DNA of 52,085 bases from an uncultured Mediterraneibacter sp. (GCA_944377745.1 CALWFV010000021.1:1-52085); one strand, 5' to 3'; shown: positions 35,695 to 44,648, counted from the stretch's first letter. The notes: a model not told the origin generated them from the sequence alone. Numbers and translations are program-made.

Positions 35695-37104
35695 CTAGAA
35701 CCTGAAATATAGAAACGGATTATAGTCCCCTGTCACCAGGAAAGCCACCGACACCAGAAACATCCCAAAGTACAGGACCAGCGCAGCTGCCGTCCGCGCT
35801 CTGCTGCCGTCCCATATCTCTGTCACACCCCGTATCAGCCTGTATCCCACTCTGGTGGATCCGAGCACGGCAAGCAGATACAGAAGCCAGTGCGAGAAGA
35901 TGATAAACCATGCTCCCCTGTCTGCGATCCCGGCTCCACCGCCAAACATTGCCGCCAGATAACGAAGCGCATAGCCGATGCTGGGACTGAAGAAAAACAC
36001 CCAGCCGATCAGAATCAGAACAAGGGAATAAATCCGTCTCACAGGGCTGGGAAACTGATCCAAAGAAGCTCCCCAGACATATTTCTCCATCACGAGAAGG
36101 ACACCGTAATACACTCCCCAGACGATAAAGTTCCATGCGGCTCCATGCCACATTCCGGTCAGTGTCCATACGATCATCAGATTGACCATATTTCTCCCCC
36201 CGGAACAGCGGTTTCCGCCAAGAGGGATATATACATACTCCCGGAACCATGTGCTGAGGGAGATATGCCATCGTCTCCAGAACTCCGTGATACTCTTCGA
36301 CGTATACGGGTAGTCGAAATTCTTCTGAAACTCAAACCCGAACATTCTTCCCAATCCCAGCGCCATGTCAGAATATCCACTGAAATCAAAATAAATCTGG
36401 AAAGCATAGGAAACGCATCCCAGCCATGCCATAAGAAACGTCATCTGGCTCGCCTGCATATCCGATATCTGCTGAAAGATCTCTCCGGTCATATTTGCAA
36501 TGACCGCCTTTTTCGCCAGTCCCCGGATAAAAAGAACTGCCCCACGGCCGAGCCGGACAACTGACGTCTTCCTGTTTGCCAACTGTTCCTCAATGTCTAT
36601 ATATCGAACGATCGGCCCGGCGATCAACTGGGGGAACATGGAAATATAGACCGCGTACAGCAGCAGGCTGTTCTGAGGTTTCACTTTTTTTCTGTATACA
36701 TCTATGATATAAGAGAGACTTTGAAACGTATAGAACGAAATGCCTATGGGAAGAGACAATTCTCTGTACGGAATCTCACCGGGCAGCACTGAGTTCAGCA
36801 TATCCAGCAGAAACCCGTAATATTTGAAAAACCCGAGGATCAGGATGTTCACGGCAACGGCAAAGATCACACTCCTTTTCGCCCTGACAGGATCTTCTGC
36901 CTTTCTGCCGATATCAAGACCACAGAAATAGTTCAGCAGAATGGAGAGGAGCATCAGAACGACATAGACCGGTTCTCCCCATGCGTAAAAGAAGATGCTC
37001 GCGACCAGAAGTATGATATTTTTAAGCTTTTCCGGAGCAATATAGTACACTGCCAGTACGACCGGCAGAAACAGAAACAGAAATGTTATACTGCTGAATA
37101 CCAT
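35695..37104 (-). CDS. MBOAT family O-acyltransferase (AlgI/DltB-like)
   Basis: A 469-residue polytopic membrane enzyme that moves an acyl group from a cytoplasmic donor across the membrane to a surface glycan or carrier. Both conserved His are present: FWRRWHISLSTWFREYVYIPLGG-type segment (His280) and TGMWHGAAWNF (His320). Start VFSSITFLFLFLPVVLAVYY is typical. GAGAGGAAAG lies upstream of the ATG. It sits between DUF4358 and the DHHW-like gene in what looks like a four-gene O-acylation cassette. The acceptor polymer is unknown. Confidence 0.92.
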   Translation of the reverse strand: MVFSSITFLFLFLPVVLAVYYIAPEKLKNIILLVASIFFYAWGEPVYVVLMLLSILLNYFCGLDIGRKAEDPVRAKRSVIFAVAVNILILGFFKYYGFLLDMLNSVLPGEIPYRELSLPIGISFYTFQSLSYIIDVYRKKVKPQNSLLLYAVYISMFPQLIAGPIVRYIDIEEQLANRKTSVVRLGRGAVLFIRGLAKKAVIANMTGEIFQQISDMQASQMTFLMAWLGCVSYAFQIYFDFSGYSDMALGLGRMFGFEFQKNFDYPYTSKSITEFWRRWHISLSTWFREYVYIPLGGNRCSGGRNMVNLMIVWTLTGMWHGAAWNFIVWGVYYGVLLVMEKYVWGASLDQFPSPVRRIYSLVLILIGWVFFFSPSIGYALRYLAAMFGGGAGIADRGAWFIIFSHWLLYLLAVLGSTRVGYRLIRGVTEIWDGSRARTAAALVLYFGMFLVSVAFLVTGDYNPFLYFRF

Positions 37105-37121
37105 TTTTACTTTCCTCTCCC

Positions 37122-37619
37122 CTATAGACTCGTATCAAATGCATTCCTGTATTCCGCCGCCTGAGATGACACCACGAAGAACACATATCTTCCCCGCACA
37201 CTCTGCTGCGCGTCTTCCAGCAGTCTGACCTGCTCCGGAGCATATCCCTCAAACGCATCCATTCTCGTATTGATCCGCTCATCAATCGCATCTGTGATCT
37301 GCTGGATCTGCTTCCGGCTGTTCACCCTGATCAGCAGTACCTCCTCTACAGACATACTGGATGTGGATGTATAATACATAACTCCGCTGTAATCCGCGCT
37401 GTTCAGGCCGAAATTGCGCTTCAGCATCCGGTCATCCATCTGAGTGAGCACTTCCATATCAAGAGAATCGCTCACCGCCGCCGCAACCTCTTCAAAGGGT
37501 CTGCTGCTTCCGCTTGCAAACAGCAGGAGCAGGACCACATAGGCAATGACCAGCACAAACACGATATATTTAGCGATTTCCGGGATTTCCGGCCTGCTCT
37601 TTCGATTTTCTCCCGTCAT
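37122..37619 (-). CDS. DUF4358 family protein
   Basis: A 165-residue protein with one N-terminal membrane anchor (about 16-36) and an outside domain matching DUF4358 (DRMLKRNFGLNSADYSGVMYY, then VEEVLLIRV, and EGYAPEQVRLLEDA). The family is of unknown role and typically lies in MBOAT/DHHW clusters of Clostridia, as here. The ATG overlaps the stop of the SGNH-like gene by four bases (ATGA), so they are coupled. It may be a structural part of the O-acylation complex. Confidence 0.82.
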   Translation of the reverse strand: MTGENRKSRPEIPEIAKYIVFVLVIAYVVLLLLFASGSSRPFEEVAAAVSDSLDMEVLTQMDDRMLKRNFGLNSADYSGVMYYTSTSSMSVEEVLLIRVNSRKQIQQITDAIDERINTRMDAFEGYAPEQVRLLEDAQQSVRGRYVFFVVSSQAAEYRNAFDTSL

Positions 37620-38371
37620 AATGCTGCCACCTCCGCCATCCTGTCAGCCCAGACCGGATAGAACCCCGCAGTGAAATGGATCCCGTCCTCCTCATAATAC
37701 CTCGCCTGGGCAAGATCCGTGCTGTCAATAAATCCAATCTGCATATCTGCACACATTGTGTGAAGCACCTCATTGTAATCAGGGATTTTCTCCAGAGCCG
37801 GTTCCTCCTCCAGAGCCTGATCCGATACCGGGAAGATCGCATTGACAAAGATGTGTGCATCGGGGATCTCTTCCTCGATCTTTCTCACCAGAGCCTCATA
37901 TTCCGAGCGGAACTGTCCGGTATCTCCGTCCGTCTCAATCACGTCGCTCATCCCGTAAGAGAGGAAAATGATCTGCGGATCCAGTTCCTTTGCCTGCGCC
38001 ACCTGGTCGTCCAGTTCATCCAGGTGCACCCCGTTTTTTGACACGACACTGGAAGCGTTGAGCACATCATATTCTGCCAGCCCTTCCGCCACAGCGTCTC
38101 CCATCACGACCGAACTTGCAAACTTCTCTTTGCTGCTCCTTGAGTCCTCCTCATCGCTGTCCGTGCTTTCAAGCTGCGCGATCTTCTGTTCGATCGTCGC
38201 GATATCCTCTGATTCCGCCGCCCTGATATATTCGATCCCCTCCTGCGTATCCGCGCCGGACGCCGTGAGATAACGCACTCCTCTGACGATCAGCACGATA
38301 CAGATCACCAGGATCAGAAGGATACTGCATATAATAAGTAATCTTTTTTTCTTTCTGCTTAATTTCTTCAT
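37616..38371 (-). CDS. SGNH-like hydrolase family protein lacking the nucleophile Ser
   Basis: A 251-residue membrane-anchored protein (hydrophobic 11-29) with an SGNH/GDSL fold outside. Block I, normally GDS, reads VVMGDAVAEGL, so the nucleophile Ser is Ala93 (GCT). The block III Gly-x-Asn-Asp reads YGMSDV with Ser142 in place of Asn. The Asp/His pair is kept (EEDGIHF, Asp229 and His232). It is therefore probably a pseudoenzyme or glycan-binding partner. It is the first gene of the O-acylation cassette and follows a strong promoter (38455-38483). Its own ribosome site is weak. Confidence 0.78.
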   Translation of the reverse strand: MKKLSRKKKRLLIICSILLILVICIVLIVRGVRYLTASGADTQEGIEYIRAAESEDIATIEQKIAQLESTDSDEEDSRSSKEKFASSVVMGDAVAEGLAEYDVLNASSVVSKNGVHLDELDDQVAQAKELDPQIIFLSYGMSDVIETDGDTGQFRSEYEALVRKIEEEIPDAHIFVNAIFPVSDQALEEEPALEKIPDYNEVLHTMCADMQIGFIDSTDLAQARYYEEDGIHFTAGFYPVWADRMAEVAAL

Positions 38372-38454
38372 AAAATCTATGCTTAACTCTCTGTAAAGAT
38401 ATTATCGTCAACAGCCATTTGACCGATAGCTAGAATACACCATAATACCTTCTA

Positions 38455-38483
38455 ATAATACTTTTTTTGCCTTCAAAAGTCAA
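38455..38483 (-). promoter_or_regulatory. Promoter of the O-acylation cassette
   Basis: On the minus strand TTGACT (38483-38478), a 17-base spacer and TATTAT (38460-38455), about 85 bases before the SGNH-like gene. Genes from 38371 down to 31754 are tightly spaced or overlapping and may all depend on it. Confidence 0.65.
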
Positions 38484-38498
38484 TGGCGCGGATATTTT

Positions 38499-38510
38499 CC
38501 GCATATGCGG
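38499..38510. promoter_or_regulatory. 12-base palindrome in the divergent control region
   Basis: CCGCATATGCGG, perfect, with a further GCGGA/TCCGC pair overlapping it to the left. It lies just upstream of the O-acylation promoter and 52 bases ahead of the DUF5721 gene, so it could be an operator for either. Confidence 0.35.
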
Positions 38511-38561
38511 TGAAATGCTCCTTTTTTTGTGATATGATAGCATGGTAATGGAGGAATACTT

Positions 38562-39044
38562 ATGATCGCACTGACACTGACCGAAATAAAAGATTTTACA
38601 TCCCATCTTCTTCTGAAGGATACCTTCGACAGCTTTTATTTTATCGAAGGCGAGATCGTAACATTCAACACCTTTCGGATAGACGGGTTTATACAGAAGG
38701 AATTCTTTGACACGGATACGGATCTCCCGGAATATTCCTACTGGAAAAACATACGGGAATACTGCTTTTCTCTGATCCGCGGGAAACGCACCCCCTTAAG
38801 TTTCCGTTTTATTTTCAGCCTTTCACACAAAAATATCGCGCGTCTCATCGAGCAGAATCACCTTCCGCTGGATCCTGCCGAGATACAGGGGCTCTATCTG
38901 AATATCCGCTTTGACGGAAAATCCCTCGCCTGCGTGACCGGGAGTTCGTTTAAAACGTTTTCCATGGATAAGACCCTGGAACATGCCTGGGATGAGATGG
39001 TAGAAAAATTCTTCAGACAAAAACAGATCGCGTTTGAGAAATAG
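38562..39044 (+). CDS. DUF5721 family protein
   Basis: A 160-residue soluble protein. The opening MIALTLTEIKDFTSHLLLKDTFDSF is the mark of DUF5721, a family of unknown function found mainly in Lachnospiraceae. No enzyme motifs are visible. GGAGGA precedes the ATG and a TATGAT -10 lies at 38533-38538, without a convincing -35. It is divergent from the O-acylation cassette and convergent with htpG. Confidence 0.75.
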   Translation: MIALTLTEIKDFTSHLLLKDTFDSFYFIEGEIVTFNTFRIDGFIQKEFFDTDTDLPEYSYWKNIREYCFSLIRGKRTPLSFRFIFSLSHKNIARLIEQNHLPLDPAEIQGLYLNIRFDGKSLACVTGSSFKTFSMDKTLEHAWDEMVEKFFRQKQIAFEK

Positions 39045-39153
39045 CCGCAAAGGACACGGCTTTCTCTCTCGCGCGATCCTGCACCGATCCGGCGCAGCCC
39101 GGGAACGCACATCGTTTCCCGCCTGCTGCCGGATCATTTTCTTGATCTGTTTT

Positions 39154-41304
39154 CTATTTTGTAAGAAGCATCATAATCTCATTGCTTCTCTGGACGAATG
39201 CTGTCATCTCTTCCGGGTTCAGCGGCTTATGAGCAAGCATCGCCAGATCATAGAGCTGTTTGCAGATGATCGGCACATTCTTGCTGCGCTTATGCTCCAC
39301 AAGGAATTTTACCAGCGGATGGTTCGCGTTGAGGACCAGCGTTGCCTGGCTTCCGAACATGGACGGATCCATTCCGTTCATTCCGTACATCCTCATCATC
39401 TCCGCCATACGTCTCTCCTGCTCGGAAAGGACTGCCATGGAAGCGATCTTGTCATCTTTGAGCTTTTCTACTTTCACATCAAGCTTATCGTTGTTCAGCT
39501 CTTTCCGGAAGATCTCCACAAGGCTGTCTGCCGTCTTCTGGAACTCTTCCTTCTCATCCGCCGCCACCTCGTCTTTCAGCGATTCATGGACATCCGCATC
39601 GATGCGCAGGAACTGGATATCCTGATGTTTCTGCTCCAGGTACGTCACAAAGGCGGAATCAATATTGTGCGACAGGATGATCGCGTCCTGCCCCTGAGCC
39701 TTGAACATATTGATGTACTGGCTCTGCTGTACCTCGTCGGTTACATAGTAGATCCGCGTCTTCTCCTCTTCCTTGTTCTCATCCTCCGCGCCGTTTTCCT
39801 CTGCTGCCGCGCTGTCATCTGCTTTCGTCTCTTCGGTCTGCGCTTCTTCGCCCTCTGCCTTCTCTTCTGTGTTCTGCGCGTCGGCATTCTCCGCATTCTC
39901 TTCGTTTGCTTTCTCCGGTTCTCCCTTGCTCTCTTTGATCACATCCTCGAGAGTCAGATATTTGTGATCCAGATTCTTGTAGATCATGGAATCTTTCATC
40001 TTCTCGCCGAACTTCTCGTCCTTCAAGCAGCCGAATTTGATGAACGGGCTGATGTCATCCCAGTATTTCTCATAGTTCTCGCGGTCTGTCTTGAACATTC
40101 CGGTGAGCTTATCCGCTACCTTCTTGGAAATGTAATCCGCTACCTTATTTACAAAGCCGTCATTCTGCAGCGCGCTTCGGGAAACGTTCAGCGGCAGGTC
40201 CGGACAGTCGATGACTCCCTTTAATACCATCAGGAATTCCGGGATCACTTCTTTGATATTGTCCGCGATGAACACCTGATTGTTGTACAGCTTGATGATT
40301 CCCTCGATGGACTCATATTCCGTATTGATCTTCGGAAAGTAGAGGATTCCCTTTAAGTTAAACGGATAGTCCATGTTCAGGTGGATCCAGAACAGGGGCT
40401 CCTTGTAATCCATGAAGACTTTTCTGTAGAATGCTACATACTCGTCTTTCGTGCACTCGCTCGGGTTCTTCGCCCACAGGGGATGGATATCGTTGATCGG
40501 GACCGGACGTTTCAGGATCTTGACCTTCTTCTTTGGCGCTTCCTTCTCCTCGCCCTCCTTGCCTTCTTCCTTCTTGTCGTCGGCTTTCTCCGGAGCCTCT
40601 TCGATATGTTCTATGACGGTATCCGTATCCAGAAGATCTTCCTCGTTGATCGTCTCGTACTCCGGCTCAGCGTTCGCCTTAGAGAGATAGATCTCCACCG
40701 GCATGAAGGAGCAGTATTTCTCCAGGACTTCCCTTGCCCTGTACTCGTTCGCAAACTCAAGGCTGTCGTCGTTCAGGAACAGGGTGATCTCTGAACCGAC
40801 TGTGGTCTTATTGCCGTCCTGCATCTCGTACTCTGTGCCTCCCTGGCTTGCCCAGTGTACCGGAGTCGCTCCCTCTTTATAGGAAAGTGTATCGATCTGC
40901 ACCTCATCCGCAACCATGAATGCAGAATAGAATCCCAGACCGAAATGCCCGATCATGTCGTCCTCTGTAGTCTTGTCCTTATATTTCTCAAGGAACTGTG
41001 TCGCACCGGAAAATGCGATCTGCGTAATGTATTCTTCCACTTCATCCGCTGTCATGCCAAGACCGTTATCGATGAACTTCATCGTCTTCTCCTCCGGATT
41101 GACGATCACTTCAATCTTCGGCTTGTATCCCTCCGGGAGCTCATACTCTCCCATCATATCCAGCTTTTTCAGCTTTGTGATCGCGTCACATCCGTTGGAC
41201 ACCATCTCACGTACAAAAATGTCATGATCCGAATACACCCATTTTTTTATGATCGGGAATATATTCTCGCTGTCAATGGATAAGTTTCCTTTCTTTAATT
41301 CCAT
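39154..41304 (-). CDS. htpG: Chaperone protein HtpG (bacterial Hsp90) with charged linkers
   Basis: A 716-residue ATP-dependent chaperone, longer than E. coli HtpG (624). The N-terminal ATPase has Glu33 and Asn37 (VREMVSNGCDAI), FIDNGLGMT and GHFGLGFYSAFMV. A Lys/Glu-rich linker (about 222-250) precedes the middle domain (PLWAKNPSECTKDEY), at the place where eukaryotic Hsp90 has its charged linker. A second, ~60-residue Glu/Ala-rich insert interrupts the C-terminal part before TRIYYVTDEVQQSQY. The start at 41304 has AAAGGAG eight bases upstream. A CIRCE operator next to the promoter implies HrcA control. Confidence 0.93.
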   Translation of the reverse strand: MELKKGNLSIDSENIFPIIKKWVYSDHDIFVREMVSNGCDAITKLKKLDMMGEYELPEGYKPKIEVIVNPEEKTMKFIDNGLGMTADEVEEYITQIAFSGATQFLEKYKDKTTEDDMIGHFGLGFYSAFMVADEVQIDTLSYKEGATPVHWASQGGTEYEMQDGNKTTVGSEITLFLNDDSLEFANEYRAREVLEKYCSFMPVEIYLSKANAEPEYETINEEDLLDTDTVIEHIEEAPEKADDKKEEGKEGEEKEAPKKKVKILKRPVPINDIHPLWAKNPSECTKDEYVAFYRKVFMDYKEPLFWIHLNMDYPFNLKGILYFPKINTEYESIEGIIKLYNNQVFIADNIKEVIPEFLMVLKGVIDCPDLPLNVSRSALQNDGFVNKVADYISKKVADKLTGMFKTDRENYEKYWDDISPFIKFGCLKDEKFGEKMKDSMIYKNLDHKYLTLEDVIKESKGEPEKANEENAENADAQNTEEKAEGEEAQTEETKADDSAAAEENGAEDENKEEEKTRIYYVTDEVQQSQYINMFKAQGQDAIILSHNIDSAFVTYLEQKHQDIQFLRIDADVHESLKDEVAADEKEEFQKTADSLVEIFRKELNNDKLDVKVEKLKDDKIASMAVLSEQERRMAEMMRMYGMNGMDPSMFGSQATLVLNANHPLVKFLVEHKRSKNVPIICKQLYDLAMLAHKPLNPEEMTAFVQRSNEIMMLLTK

Positions 41305-41391
41305 GTCTACCACTCCTTTGAAAATACATTTTAAATATTGTATCAGCCTTTTTCTCAAGCTGTTGAAGGCTGTGTCCTATGCCTAAAAGAC

Positions 41392-41420
41392 ATTCTAGCT
41401 CACGAAAATTTAAAAGTCAA
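41392..41420 (-). promoter_or_regulatory. Promoter of htpG
   Basis: On the minus strand TTGACT (41420-41415), a 17-base spacer and TAGAAT (41397-41392). Confidence 0.75.
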
Positions 41421-41427
41421 TAGAAAA

Positions 41428-41454
41428 TTAGCACTCTTTAGAGTTGAGTGCTGA
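41428..41454. promoter_or_regulatory. CIRCE operator (HrcA binding site)
   Basis: TTAGCACTC (41428-41436), nine bases, GAGTGCTGA (41446-41454). This matches the CIRCE consensus TTAGCACTC-N9-GAGTGCTAA with one change. It lies seven bases upstream of the htpG -35. Confidence 0.88.
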
Positions 41455-41536
41455 TAATCGATCTGAAATAAAATATCTTCTACTGTCTTATGTTGTTCCT
41501 GTATGGTACAATGATCAAAAGGAAGGGGGGATCTTT

Positions 41537-41814
41537 TTGGATCAATACTCTATTTTCATATTCATAGCTTCTACTGTATGTGCCGTGCTCGGTCTGATCG
41601 TGATCATATTGGAGAAAAAGGGATCTGGTCTCCTCTGGAGACAGCGAGCGCCTCAGGCGCCGTCCCTGTCTCTTCCGGATTTATGGCCCTGCTGTTCGGG
41701 ACAATATTTGGCACGGTTCAACTGTATGGATTTTCGGCTTTCTGCGCCGCTGTATATGCCTTGTTTTTTCTCGTTCTCTTCATCCTGGTGCAGGTGATGT
41801 TCAGGAAGAAGTGA
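41537..41814 (+). pseudogene. Small membrane protein gene, probably frameshifted by a palindromic insertion
   Basis: A TTG at 41537 with a strong GGAAGGGGGG six bases upstream starts a frame reading LDQYSIFIFIASTVCAVLGL and then IVIILEKKG, a clear membrane helix. After about 41625 this frame becomes Pro/Ser-rich and ends at 41797. The second frame, ending at 41814, then carries the next hydrophobic part (SGFMALLFGTIFGTVQLYGF, then CAAVYALFFLVLFILVQVMF, then RKK). Between them, about 41636-41672, is an imperfect palindrome (GAGACAG to CTGTCTC). Joining both frames gives a two- to three-helix protein of about 92 residues. It may be truly broken, or a programmed or sequencing shift. No family recognised. 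Confidence 0.5.
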
Positions 41815-41832
41815 CCTCTAAACTTAGTTAAC

Positions 41833-41884
41833 AATTTAACAGGTGCCGTGTACTTTCTACAAAGTACACGGCACCTGTTAAATT
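41833..41884. terminator. Perfect 24-bp palindrome between convergent genes, copy 2 of a repeated palindrome
   Basis: Arms 41833-41856 and 41861-41884 are perfectly complementary around the loop CTAC. The core 41842-41875 matches 27727-27760 at 32 of 34 positions. It lies between the small membrane gene (plus) and the cyclophilin gene (minus) and is likely a bidirectional terminator. Confidence 0.85.
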
Positions 41885-41896
41885 CATAACAATCTG

Positions 41897-42415
41897 TCAA
41901 ACCGTCTCCGGCTCGCCGTACTCTTCTCCGAACGTCTCAACCGTAACTTTCTTCATCACCTGTTTCTCCAGCGGGCGGTCGCTGTAGTCCGTCGCGGTCT
42001 CCGCGATCTTATTCACAACATCCATTCCCTCGATGATCTTTCCGAAAGCCGCATACGCGCCGTCGAGGTGCGGTGATTTCTCGTGCATGATGAAGAACTG
42101 GCTTCCTGCCGAATCGGGATGCATCGCGCGCGCCATAGAAAGGACGCCCGGGTCATGCGCCAGATCATTTTTAAAGCCGTTCTGGGAAAACTCTCCTTTG
42201 ATCGAATATCCCGGACCGCCCATACCGGTCCCGTCCGGGCATCCGCCCTGGATCATAAACCCGCGGATGACACGGTGAAAGATAAGCCCGTCGTAAAACC
42301 CTTTATTGACCAGCGAAATAAAATTTTTCACTGTATTCGGTGCGATCTCCGGATAAAGTTCCGCTTTCATGATATCGCCGTTTTCCATCTCAAATGTAAC
42401 AACTGGATTTGCCAT
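41897..42415 (-). CDS. Peptidyl-prolyl cis-trans isomerase, cyclophilin type
   Basis: A 172-residue cytoplasmic cyclophilin that speeds proline isomerisation during folding. The active-site segment is LIFHRVIRGFMIQGGCPDGTG, with the catalytic Arg after FH, followed by SMARAMHPDSAGSQFFIMH and the late LDGAYAAFGKIIEGMDVV. No signal peptide. The ATG has GGAGGAA upstream. It appears monocistronic and shares the palindromic terminator at 41833. Confidence 0.93.
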   Translation of the reverse strand: MANPVVTFEMENGDIMKAELYPEIAPNTVKNFISLVNKGFYDGLIFHRVIRGFMIQGGCPDGTGMGGPGYSIKGEFSQNGFKNDLAHDPGVLSMARAMHPDSAGSQFFIMHEKSPHLDGAYAAFGKIIEGMDVVNKIAETATDYSDRPLEKQVMKKVTVETFGEEYGEPETV

Positions 42416-42599
42416 GATAATTCCTCCTCACTGTCCATAAACGTGTAATCCTGTCCAGCGCTATTGTATCGGATTCCCTTTATTTCGTCAACAGTGCTTT
42501 CCTATACTGTTATGATGCACTTCCATCTGTTTTTTAGTGACCTGTCCACATTCTGGTGGTATGATAATTCATAAGAAATAACAACAGGAGGATCATCCA

Positions 42600-44648
42600 A
42601 TGAAATATTACGTTGACGCATCCGCCGCCCGCACAGGCAGCGGCACTAAAGACAGCCCTTTCCAGACGATCCGGGAAGCCGCCCTCATCGCACTCCCCGG
42701 AGATGAAGTACTGGTCGCTCCCGGTCTCTACCGGGAATACGTTGACCCGGCAAACGGAGGCACGAAGGACGCACCCATCGTCTACCGCTCTCTTGTAAAG
42801 GGCGGCGCCCATATCACCGGCGCCGAGCCTGTCAAAAACTGGGAAAACATAGGTGGGAACGTATGGACCGCCAGGATCCCGAACGGGCTCTTCGGCTCCT
42901 ATAACCCGTTTACTACCCTGGTCTCCGGTGACTGGTACATCGCATTAAGCCCAGCACACACCGGGGACGTTTACCTAAACGGGCATTCCATGTACGAGTC
43001 CACGGATCTGGAGGGAGTCCAGGCTCCGAAGGAGCACGAATCGTCCTGGGAGCCGGAATTTTCTCTTTATACCTGGTACACCGAACAGGATGCCGCGAAA
43101 CATGAAACCGTCCTCTATGCCAACTTCCGGGGGCTTGACCCAAATCAGGAAAATGTGGAGATCAGCGTCCGCCGCAACTGCTTCTATCCTTCTGAAGAGG
43201 GAAAGGGCTATATCACCCTCTCCGGCTTTCGCATCAGCCAGGCAGCCACTCAGTGGGCTCCGCCCACCGCATACCAGGAAGGCATGGTCGGTCCTCACTG
43301 GTCCAAAGGATGGATCATTGAAGACTGCGAGATCTATGAGTCCAAGTGCTGCGGCATTTCTCTCGGGAAATACCTTCAGCCCGAAAATGACAACAAATGG
43401 CTGAAATGGAAATATAAAGACGGAACCCAGACCGAGCGCGACTGCATCTGCCAGGCTTCCTATGAAGGCTGGGACAAGGAACACATCGGTTCCCACATCA
43501 TCCGCCGGTGCGATATCCATCACTGCGGGCAGACCGGGATCGTGGGGCATCTCGGCGGAGTGTTCTCCCTGATCGAAGACAACCATATCCACCATATCAA
43601 CAACAAACAGAATCTTGCCGGCGCGGAGATCGGCGGGATCAAAATGCACGCCGCCATCGACGTCACCATCCGCCGGAACCATATCCATCACTGCACCCGC
43701 GGGATCTGGCTGGACTGGCAGGCTCAGGGGACACGCGTCACCGGGAACCTGTTCCACGACAACTGCCTTCCCTATGATTTCAAACTGGTGGGAGGTACCT
43801 TCAGCAGCGTCGGCGAAGACCTTTTTGTAGAGGTTTCCCACGGTCCCACTCTGATCGATCACAATATCATGCTCTCAGACCGGAGTTTAAAGCTGGCGAC
43901 CCAGGGCGTAGCAGTGGTCCACAACCTGATCCACGGCTCCATTGCTGCGGTGGGGATCGGCACGGACAACGGCGCCCCGGACCTTCCTTCCCCGCGCTAT
44001 ACCCCGTATCATGTCAAGCACGGCACACAGATCGCAGGGTTTATGACGATCCTCCACGGAGACAGCCGGTTCTACAACAATATCTTCGTCCAGAAACCGG
44101 TCCGGAAATGTATGCAGGCGCTCGCCGACATCATGGGAAGCGACGGAAATATGTGGGACGACTGTAATGTAAAATGCGGCACCTTTCCCTACGACGGCTA
44201 CCCCACTTTTGAGGAATGGGACAGCCAGTTTGAGGGCTACTGCGGAAACGGCGTTCCTGCCGGGAACAAATATTACGACCATCTTCCCGTCTGGGCAGAA
44301 GGCAACGTTTACTTCAACGGAGCAAAAGCCTGGGAAAAGGAGACAGACGCAGCAGAAAACACGACAGATACGATCCGTATCTTGCTTACAGAAAAAGAAG
44401 ACGGCTGGTATCTTGACACTAACCTTTACGATATCCTGACCGAAAAGTCCTGTGGGATCATCTCCACTGAAACTCTGGGAATGGCTTTCGAGCCGGAGCA
44501 GAAATTTGAAAACCCGGACGGATCTCCCATCACCTTTGACCAGGACTACTTTGGAACCCATCGGGGCGTCCTGACGCTGCCCGGACCCTTTGCAGAAAAA
44601 GAGGCGGCGGAAAGGAATCTCTTCCCCGGGTCCTGCTCAAAGGCTTGA
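42600..44648 (+). CDS. Beta-xylosidase-like right-handed beta-helix enzyme (GH120 type)
   Basis: A 682-residue protein with repeated beta-helix coils (HIIRRCDIHHCGQTGIVGHLGG, NHIHHCTRGIWLDWQ). It recalls the GH120 beta-xylosidase of Thermoanaerobacterium: WAPPTAYQEGMVGPHWSKGW, GIWLDWQAQGTRV with the nucleophile Asp372, and DLFVEVSHGP with acid/base Glu411. An insert of about 15 residues lies between those two motifs. No signal peptide, so it should act on imported xylo-oligosaccharides. AGGAGG lies upstream of the ATG. No transporter or xylose genes are adjacent; it is an orphan. Single amino acid substrates and exact linkage cannot be told. Confidence 0.8.
   Translation: MKYYVDASAARTGSGTKDSPFQTIREAALIALPGDEVLVAPGLYREYVDPANGGTKDAPIVYRSLVKGGAHITGAEPVKNWENIGGNVWTARIPNGLFGSYNPFTTLVSGDWYIALSPAHTGDVYLNGHSMYESTDLEGVQAPKEHESSWEPEFSLYTWYTEQDAAKHETVLYANFRGLDPNQENVEISVRRNCFYPSEEGKGYITLSGFRISQAATQWAPPTAYQEGMVGPHWSKGWIIEDCEIYESKCCGISLGKYLQPENDNKWLKWKYKDGTQTERDCICQASYEGWDKEHIGSHIIRRCDIHHCGQTGIVGHLGGVFSLIEDNHIHHINNKQNLAGAEIGGIKMHAAIDVTIRRNHIHHCTRGIWLDWQAQGTRVTGNLFHDNCLPYDFKLVGGTFSSVGEDLFVEVSHGPTLIDHNIMLSDRSLKLATQGVAVVHNLIHGSIAAVGIGTDNGAPDLPSPRYTPYHVKHGTQIAGFMTILHGDSRFYNNIFVQKPVRKCMQALADIMGSDGNMWDDCNVKCGTFPYDGYPTFEEWDSQFEGYCGNGVPAGNKYYDHLPVWAEGNVYFNGAKAWEKETDAAENTTDTIRILLTEKEDGWYLDTNLYDILTEKSCGIISTETLGMAFEPEQKFENPDGSPITFDQDYFGTHRGVLTLPGPFAEKEAAERNLFPGSCSKA

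Noticed and set aside
39034-40224. 396-codon plus-strand frame over htpG
   Set aside because: Leu/Phe/Arg/His-rich composition arises from the Glu/Lys-rich codons of htpG read backwards; no start signals.
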